Shown in pieces: positions 57,773 to 64,000 of a stretch of 64,000 bases of DNA; positions within the stretch are counted from its first letter, which is position 1; every line of letters starts with the position of its first letter. The DNA is from OFTM10 sp964344055 (lineage in GTDB: Bacteria; Actinomycetota; Acidimicrobiia; Acidimicrobiales; Aldehydirespiratoraceae). Position numbers and translations under genes: made by a program. The notes beneath the pieces are model-generated. The model was not told the DNA's origin. It saw only the letters and a program-made list of their open reading frames with translations, and made no database searches. The DNA lies in assembly GCA_964344055.1 (NCBI GenBank), contig CAYFLT010000015.1:1-64000 (forward strand), given 5' to 3'.

Positions 57773-60700
57773 CTACGTCGTCTCGGCCAGCTCCCTCGCG
57801 AGCTCCTTGAAGTGGGCGTAGGCGGCGTCGAAATCGTCGACATCCCATTGCTCCTGGCGGGCGAACTTGCCGTCCTGCTCCAGGGCAACCATAAGCAACG
57901 TCATAGCCAGCGGGTCGTTGCCCGCACCACCTCGCCAGATCTCCAATCGTGAGAAGACCACATGGTCCGCGAGGGCGTGCACCTTGCGGAACACCACGTT
58001 CCCGTAGTCGTCGCCCGCGGCGGTCATGTGGTCGACCTTGACGCTGCCATCGCCCGCGTCGATGGCTCCGAGGAAGTTGTGCGCCACGACCTCAAAATCA
58101 TCAGCGAGCACGACCGCCAACCGCTCAGGATCAGGAGGATGATGGGCAGCAGCCGCTTCGGCCAGGACGTCAGCCCCGATTGGGCACCGGTCACCGAGTA
58201 GCCGGATCCACGCCCGATCGAGATCGGCCAGCGCCGGCCCGAGCTGGTCAGCCTCGTACTCGGCAGTGGACCACCCGCCGGGTTCCGCGGTCACGAGAAC
58301 GAGCTGCGGCTCACGACCATCGGAGGGTTGGGCCACCAGCGCGGCCAGATCCAATCGAACGGCGACGACCTCTCGCTCGTCTGCGGGACGTTCCGCGTCG
58401 AGCCAGCGGGTGGCTGCGTTGACGAGCTCGGGCGTGAGTAGGTCGTCGGCAGCGCGAAGCTCGGCCTCGAGCTCGTCGTAGCGGGCATTGGCGGCCTCGA
58501 TGTCGTCGATGTCCCAGGTTTCGGTGAGATCGATCAGTCCGCCGACTTCTCGACCGAGCCCCACATACTCCGACTTCCAGCGGTCGCCTCCGCTTCGCAG
58601 GGTCATGCTGCTGACGATGAACTGGATCAGATGATCGGTGACCCGGAGCACCTTGGCGATCACCGTGTGGTGACCCTCGTTGATCGACGTCTGGATGTCG
58701 ACGGCCTCATCCACTCCGGACGACGACGCCATGGCAAACAACTCCGAGTGGATCTCCATCACGTAGTCAGGCGCCATCAGCGCCGCCATGGCCTCGGCGT
58801 AACGGCGATCGAGTGCCCGTAGCGCCGTCGGCAGCTCCTCTACCGCGAACCGGTGGTCGGCAACGAGATCACCGGAGCCCGAGACGGTCACTAGCGCCAG
58901 CTCCGTACCATCGTCGGCCTCGACCTCAACGAGCGCGTGCTGATCAGCCCTGACCGCGATGACGTCGTCGACCACATCGAAGTCTCGTTCCATGATCGTC
59001 GTGGCACGATTCACGAGCTCGATCGACACCGCTGGCTCGCCGCCGAGCTGGTCGGATGTCAGCTCAGCGAATCTCGCCAAGGCCTCCTCGAGCCGATCCT
59101 CGTCGAAGATCTCGCCCCGGGTCAGCTTGCCGTTCCTCACCGTGCAGAGAGAGGTCGAGAGGTTCGACTCCAGATAGTCGTCCCCAGGGTGGCCCCGCAG
59201 GGTGGCGAACGAGGCCACGAAGCCGTGGTCGTCGAACGCATGGACGACCTGGGCGAGGAAGACCCCGAGCTCGTCCCCGAGGCCACCGAATGCGAGCCAT
59301 CCGGCCCGGCCGCCGGAATGGGTGCTCAGCCAGCGATGATCGACAGACTCGAAGTCGTCGGCGGTGAGGGCCGCGAGCGCTTCCGTGTCGCCGGCGCGGA
59401 TGGCCTTCACCGCTTCGACAATCGCCTCGCCGTTCTGTGGAGCCATGGAGGGATCGAGCTCGAGCCACCGAGAGTCGAGGTGATCCATCGCCGAGGTGAG
59501 CTGGTCGTCGCCGAACTGGCGGACACGGACTAGCTGTCCGATCTCGTCGATCTCTTCGAGGCTGTACAGCCAGGTGCCATCGGAGAGGCGCATGTCGATG
59601 AGGGCAAGGCGTTCACCCCGAACCGCCACCACATGGCGGGCGGGACCGCCGAACCCTGCGGTCCGCAGATCGTCCTGCGAAACAACGCTGGTGGTGGTCC
59701 CGTCGGCGTGCTCGACGAGACAATGCGGCGACACGATGCCGGCGAGGGCCAGGGTGCGGCGGGACCGGGCGAGCATGTTGACTGCACCCCCGATGACCAC
59801 CGCGCGGCACGTGTCGAGCGGCGTCAGCCGGGCTTTCAATTCGTCGTCTCGGGCCAGCGCCCCAGCCAGGTCGGACTCGTCGAACTGCTCGATACGCGTC
59901 GCGTGGCCGGAGGCCGGATTCATGCAGCTAACGATGATGTGACCCTGCGTCGGAGTGGCGCCCTCGGTCGTCCTCGTCCGGTGGCGCTGCGAGAACACCC
60001 CGCCATTGGGCGAGACTCGGTAGTAGCGCTCGTTCACCGCCACCGATGATTCGACTGACTCGTCCAATGAGCGAAGACGGTCGGCCCATTCATCGAGTCC
60101 ATGATTGGGCCAGCCGAGCGGGCGATGATCGACGACCTCGACGTTCGGGTCGAGCTTGTCGACGATGCCCTCGAGCTCCCTCTCACCCACGGCCCGGTTC
60201 AGGTCGGCGTATTCACCGAGCGAGAGGGCTTCGACCGGATCGCGGTCGGCCTGGTGGCTTCGTTCCAGCTCGGCCACCGCCGCCGCCAGGTCGTCGGCTT
60301 CGAAAACCACCCGCCGCTGCAACAGGCCGTCATCGTTCCATTCGTTCAGCACCAGCCACGCCAAGGTCAGTTCGTCGTCACCGGCGACGAGCTCGACCGC
60401 GGTGAGCGAGAGGTGCTCGCCCCGCACTGCGATGGGATCGGTTCGGCCGACCCATTCGAGGTGATCAAGACCGACACCAGTGGGCGACGAGAGTGCAGCC
60501 AGGACGTCGTCCTTGCCCCGGTAGGTCCCGCCGACCACCCCACGGTGATCCTCCATGATCACATCGTCGGCCATGAGGTGGGAAAGACCGGTGCCATCGG
60601 CCCACCTCGGGATCAGTTCGCTCGAGAGCCGGTGCGCCTCGTTCCAGTGCTCGGGCTCGGGCTGACCGACTGCCGCTTCGTACACGGCGAGAGCCCGATC

Positions 60701-63700
60701 GACATCGCCGAGCGGGAAGCCCTCCGAGCGAATGAACTGGCCGTCCTCTATCAACATCACGCCGGTTGAAGCGGAGGATTCGACGGCGTCGATCCCATCG
60801 TGCCCTCTGAGGCGCATCGCGGAAACCACGAAGCCGCGGTCGCTGATCGCGTGGACCTCGCGGCCGACCTGAATCCCCTCATCCAGTGAGGAACCTGCCC
60901 TGATGAACTCGAGATATCCGGCGCGATCCAGGCTCCCAAGAGAGACTGGCCGGTGATCGACGATAGTGAAATCCGCGTGCAGGAATGGGGCGAAGGTCTC
61001 GGCGTCGACCGCTCGCAGGGCACTCATTGCCTCGAGGATCATCGGTCCGTTCTCGGGCGCAATCGACGGATCGAGTTCGAACCAGCGCTCCTCGAGCGCG
61101 TTCACGGCAGCGAGGAACTGGTCCTCGCCGAACTGCCGCACCGAAACCAGCCGATCGACCTCGTCGATCTCCTCGAGGCTGTAGATCCACGTGCCATCGG
61201 CGAGACGCACGTCGATGAGGGCGAGGTGACCGCCACGGATGGCGACGACCTTCCGATCAACACTGCCGAACCCGAGGGCTTCGAGCCGAGCAGTGGCGTC
61301 GGCGGCTGCCGCGACGATTGGCTCCTCTGAGGCGACATCGACTTCCGGGGCCAGGAGCCGCGTTTCGGCGAGGTCGAGCCGACCGACGGCGAATCCGACG
61401 GCTCCCCCCACCCGGACGGCCCGGTTGGCCAGGTCGCCCGACTGCATCACGTCGATCTCGTGGCAGCGCTCGAGGGCGGAATCGAGATCGTCTGGACCGT
61501 ACTCGTCGATCCAGCGCAGAAGACCGGTCGGCGCGTCGAACCCGTAGACCTGCAGCGACCGTGAGCTTCCGGGCGCATCCTCGCCGATGCCGGCACGCAC
61601 GACGTGGGTGCTGCAGATGACCCCGGGTGACACCACATGGTCGCGTTCCATCCACAACTGCGGCGTTCCGTGGCCATGAAGCGAGCCGAAGCGACGGTTC
61701 GTATCCTCCGCGGTGAGCACACCCCAACCGACGGGCCGATGGTCGACGAGAACCATCTCCGGATGGAAGCCGTGCTGCATCTCGTGGTACTGGTCGTTTG
61801 ACACCAGCCGCATACCCCGACTGCGGACGACGATGTGTGCGGCGGCCACCGGGTCCAAGGTCTCGGCGTACAAACGATCGAGTTCCTCGACCGCGGCCAT
61901 GACATCGTCGGCATCGAACACCACCGCTCGGATCAACTTGTCCCCACTGCGCTGGGCCAGGCCGAGGAACCTCGACTCCGCTCCAGTCGACTCGTAGGTG
62001 AGCGCTGCCTCCACGACTACGAGGTCGTCCCCACGCGCCGCGATCGGCGCGCCCACTACGAGTCGAGGGGATCCGACCTGTGAGCTGACCTCCAGCTCCC
62101 GCATTCTCTGGGCGATGTCACCCCCGGGCGTGCCCACGATCTTCTGGCGGTCCTCGAAGACGTAGTCGGCGCCGAGGTTGGTGGCCCACCCGTCGAAGTC
62201 GGACTCGTTCAACAGGGCGAGCTGGCGGCTGACGAGCCGATGGGCCCCATTCCAGAACTCGGGTTCCGATGACCGGATGGCCAGTTCCTCGAACCGGGCC
62301 ATGGCTCCATCGAGGTCGTCGTGGGCCAACAGTTCGACGCTCGCGACCTGACCGTCGCGTACCTCCGCGAGGGTGAGACTCACCTGACCCTCGAAGAGCG
62401 ATCCGGCCTCGCCGTCGTAGAGCGCGCTTCGCGCGAGGACTGCGTTGTCGGCACTTGCCACGACCTCGACCGGGATCAACTCCGCCTGCGTCGTGGCGTT
62501 CTCGAGGATGCTGAGATTGGCCGCTTTGGTCAGCTCCCCCCACCCAAGTTCGCGATCATCGACCGCCACGTAGTCGTCGGTGGTGATCGCGGCGAAGCGA
62601 TCGACGTCTTTCGCACGGTTTGCCCCGGCGAACTCGTCCGCCACCCGCAGTGAGTCATGAGGTACCGGGCGCGCCAGCGTCCGGGCCGAGAAGTGGTCGA
62701 CGGCTTGGCGCAGGCGGTCCGCACCGAACACCTGCCAATCAGCCAGCAGCCCGTCGCCATCGAGCTCTTCCACCGAGAAGCCCCACGTCCCGTCGGCGAG
62801 CTGCACCTCCAGCAACGACAACCAATCCTGATGAACCGCCAGCAGGCGCCGCTCGGTGATGCCGAACGGTGAGCGTGGATCGGCCAGCAGCCGCTCGGGG
62901 TCGGCTACGACGGCTGTGATTTCGCCGACGCCTCCCCGAACGATCACGTTGACCAGCCCACCGACCACCACCGCCTCGTTGGGTCGCGGCCACCCGACCA
63001 CGCGCTCCGCCCGGCATTCATCGAGACTCGCCGACGCGGCATCGACCTGGTCCGCGTCGAAGAACTCACTGCGGACGGTGAGTCCCGTGACCGGGTCGCC
63101 CACGCCGACCACGAGAAGCCTGCTGGTCTGCTCGGAGCCGTCGTCTCCGATGAACCGGAAGACCTCGGTCAGGATCATGATGCCTTCGTCGGGGACGATC
63201 GAGTGGAACGCCTCCACCACCACAACGAGCGAATCCGATGCGTCGAAGAGTGAGCGAAACCTCTCCCTCATGTCATCCAGCCCCTGGGTGGGCCAGCCGA
63301 TCTGGCGGTGGTCGATGGCTTCGATACTCGGCGCGAGACCAGCGAGGAGCCGGTCCAGGTCTTTGCGGCCGTACGCCTGGGTGAGACTCGAGAACGCCCT
63401 GACGTAGAGCCGCTCGATCGGGTCGAGCTCCAGGGCATAGATGTCGTCGAGCGCTTCGAGAGCGGCGACGAGGTCCTTCCGGTCGAAGAGGACGACCAGG
63501 TCGACCTGGCGCCCCGACACGCGGGACAAGGCGAGGAACTCGACCTGAGCGTCGATGCTGTGATCAGCGGGTGTCATCTCGACGCCCAGTAAGGCGAGGT
63601 CCGACCCGCGTATCGCAATCACTTCTGACCGCGCTGTGTACCGATCCGTACCCAATACGGGCTGCCGTAAGCCATCGACGACCGTCTCGCGGCCTTCGTA

Positions 63701-64000
63701 TCGAGCATCCTGGCCGGACCGGCGATCGTCGAGCACAAGCTCGGGCGTGGTGCACGCCGTGAACCTGTCGTGATCACCGCCGGCGATCGACCGTGCGAGC
63801 TCGACTGCGGCGCGCGCCGAGGCGTTCCAGCGCTCGTCACCGGTGGGAGAACTCGCAGGCTCCGATGACGTCCCCGCCAGCGCCTCGAACCGGACCATGG
63901 CTCCATCGAGGTCGTCCTCGGCCAACAGCTCGATCCTGGCGACCTGACCGTTGCAGACCTCCAAGAGGCCGAGATTGACCTGACCCTCGAAGAGCGCACC
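57773..64000 (-). CDS. giant NTF2/SnoaL-like super-repeat protein, C-terminal part (N-terminus beyond window)
   Basis: Open from the right window edge to the stop at 57773: at least 2075 residues. It is built of NTF2-like modules in an ordered super-repeat of about 535 residues (1.6 kb). Marker motifs recur at that spacing: IDHRQIGWP (about 63290), VDHRPVGWG (61730), VDHRPLGWP (60110); and LADGTWGFSVEELD (about 62790), LADGTWIYSLEEIDE (61180), LSDGTWLYSLEEIDE (59570). The last 600 residues are a degenerate copy. Comparable modules occur at the C-terminus of large actinobacterial signalling proteins (cyclase/AAA ATPase/TPR type), but the N-terminal part here is not visible. No signal peptide or membrane segment in the visible part. 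Confidence 0.75.
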   Translation of the reverse strand, partial: GALFEGQVNLGLLEVCNGQVARIELLAEDDLDGAMVRFEALAGTSSEPASSPTGDERWNASARAAVELARSIAGGDHDRFTACTTPELVLDDRRSGQDARYEGRETVVDGLRQPVLGTDRYTARSEVIAIRGSDLALLGVEMTPADHSIDAQVEFLALSRVSGRQVDLVVLFDRKDLVAALEALDDIYALELDPIERLYVRAFSSLTQAYGRKDLDRLLAGLAPSIEAIDHRQIGWPTQGLDDMRERFRSLFDASDSLVVVVEAFHSIVPDEGIMILTEVFRFIGDDGSEQTSRLLVVGVGDPVTGLTVRSEFFDADQVDAASASLDECRAERVVGWPRPNEAVVVGGLVNVIVRGGVGEITAVVADPERLLADPRSPFGITERRLLAVHQDWLSLLEVQLADGTWGFSVEELDGDGLLADWQVFGADRLRQAVDHFSARTLARPVPHDSLRVADEFAGANRAKDVDRFAAITTDDYVAVDDRELGWGELTKAANLSILENATTQAELIPVEVVASADNAVLARSALYDGEAGSLFEGQVSLTLAEVRDGQVASVELLAHDDLDGAMARFEELAIRSSEPEFWNGAHRLVSRQLALLNESDFDGWATNLGADYVFEDRQKIVGTPGGDIAQRMRELEVSSQVGSPRLVVGAPIAARGDDLVVVEAALTYESTGAESRFLGLAQRSGDKLIRAVVFDADDVMAAVEELDRLYAETLDPVAAAHIVVRSRGMRLVSNDQYHEMQHGFHPEMVLVDHRPVGWGVLTAEDTNRRFGSLHGHGTPQLWMERDHVVSPGVICSTHVVRAGIGEDAPGSSRSLQVYGFDAPTGLLRWIDEYGPDDLDSALERCHEIDVMQSGDLANRAVRVGGAVGFAVGRLDLAETRLLAPEVDVASEEPIVAAAADATARLEALGFGSVDRKVVAIRGGHLALIDVRLADGTWIYSLEEIDEVDRLVSVRQFGEDQFLAAVNALEERWFELDPSIAPENGPMILEAMSALRAVDAETFAPFLHADFTIVDHRPVSLGSLDRAGYLEFIRAGSSLDEGIQVGREVHAISDRGFVVSAMRLRGHDGIDAVESSASTGVMLIEDGQFIRSEGFPLGDVDRALAVYEAAVGQPEPEHWNEAHRLSSELIPRWADGTGLSHLMADDVIMEDHRGVVGGTYRGKDDVLAALSSPTGVGLDHLEWVGRTDPIAVRGEHLSLTAVELVAGDDELTLAWLVLNEWNDDGLLQRRVVFEADDLAAAVAELERSHQADRDPVEALSLGEYADLNRAVGERELEGIVDKLDPNVEVVDHRPLGWPNHGLDEWADRLRSLDESVESSVAVNERYYRVSPNGGVFSQRHRTRTTEGATPTQGHIIVSCMNPASGHATRIEQFDESDLAGALARDDELKARLTPLDTCRAVVIGGAVNMLARSRRTLALAGIVSPHCLVEHADGTTTSVVSQDDLRTAGFGGPARHVVAVRGERLALIDMRLSDGTWLYSLEEIDEIGQLVRVRQFGDDQLTSAMDHLDSRWLELDPSMAPQNGEAIVEAVKAIRAGDTEALAALTADDFESVDHRWLSTHSGGRAGWLAFGGLGDELGVFLAQVVHAFDDHGFVASFATLRGHPGDDYLESNLSTSLCTVRNGKLTRGEIFDEDRLEEALARFAELTSDQLGGEPAVSIELVNRATTIMERDFDVVDDVIAVRADQHALVEVEADDGTELALVTVSGSGDLVADHRFAVEELPTALRALDRRYAEAMAALMAPDYVMEIHSELFAMASSSGVDEAVDIQTSINEGHHTVIAKVLRVTDHLIQFIVSSMTLRSGGDRWKSEYVGLGREVGGLIDLTETWDIDDIEAANARYDELEAELRAADDLLTPELVNAATRWLDAERPADEREVVAVRLDLAALVAQPSDGREPQLVLVTAEPGGWSTAEYEADQLGPALADLDRAWIRLLGDRCPIGADVLAEAAAAHHPPDPERLAVVLADDFEVVAHNFLGAIDAGDGSVKVDHMTAAGDDYGNVVFRKVHALADHVVFSRLEIWRGGAGNDPLAMTLLMVALEQDGKFARQEQWDVDDFDAAYAHFKELARELAETT

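Overview
This is a 64 kb stretch of high-GC bacterial chromosome. The order gyrB - gyrA - DUF3566 membrane protein - tRNA-Ile(GAT) is the origin-proximal arrangement typical of Actinobacteria. A mycothiol-type DinB/MDMPI enzyme, a 13E12-type HNH endonuclease with an actinobacterial LexA box, a WhiG/FliA-type sigma factor, a glutaminyl-tRNA synthetase and many acyl-CoA, VOC, SnoaL and amidohydrolase genes suggest an aquatic or marine Acidimicrobiia (Ilumatobacter-like). That placement is inference; no rRNA gene is present to test it. Three runs of N (29, 10 and 100) show that this is a scaffold.

Layout. 1-9.3 kb: gyrB end, gyrA, a TadE/G-like protein, a DUF3445 haem N-demethylase-like protein, an N-acyl-D-amino-acid deacylase, DUF3566, tRNA-Ile, a 50-codon membrane peptide, a Rossmann dehydrogenase and the sigma factor. 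9.3-14.1 kb: DUF3105 lipoprotein, DUF1295 protein, acyltransferase, and acetoacetyl-CoA synthetase facing the acyltransferase with overlapping starts. 14.3-21.4 kb: an SLH remnant, a glutathione peroxidase with an in-frame TGA (very probably selenocysteine, followed by a classical SECIS hairpin), then catabolic genes (2-hydroxyacid dehydrogenase, SnoaL, acetoacetate-decarboxylase-like protein, amidohydrolase, GNAT, class II aldolase, crotonase). 21.4-37.4 kb: SOS-type HNH endonuclease, HDOD protein, glnS, MFS exporter, esterase, GMC and FMN oxidoreductases, PHP phosphoesterase, alpha/beta hydrolase and TauE/SafE transporter. 37.4-44 kb: solute-binding-like protein, FadB/FadJ-like beta-oxidation protein, a three-gene MacB/LolCDE-like ABC transporter, truncated haemoglobin and SnoaL.

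44-53.8 kb is the most distinctive block. A zinc-ribbon beta-propeller membrane protein diverges from a tightly packed operon: zinc-ribbon membrane protein, small membrane protein, two dynamin-like GTPases, a 787-aa protein with four 29-residue RDDI repeats, and an Hsp70 ATPase domain whose substrate-binding domain is replaced by tandem zinc ribbons. It recalls the mycobacterial iniBAC dynamin locus but differs in its parts. I propose it as a membrane-remodelling or envelope-stress system; function is inference.

53.8-57.8 kb is a scarred region: a P-loop kinase gene is cut by a 37-bp copy of a tRNA-Arg 3' half, repeated 1.6 kb further on, which looks like the footprint of integrative elements. 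57.8-64 kb is the C-terminal >2000 residues of a giant protein built from NTF2/SnoaL-like super-repeats of about 535 residues; its N-terminus lies outside the window.
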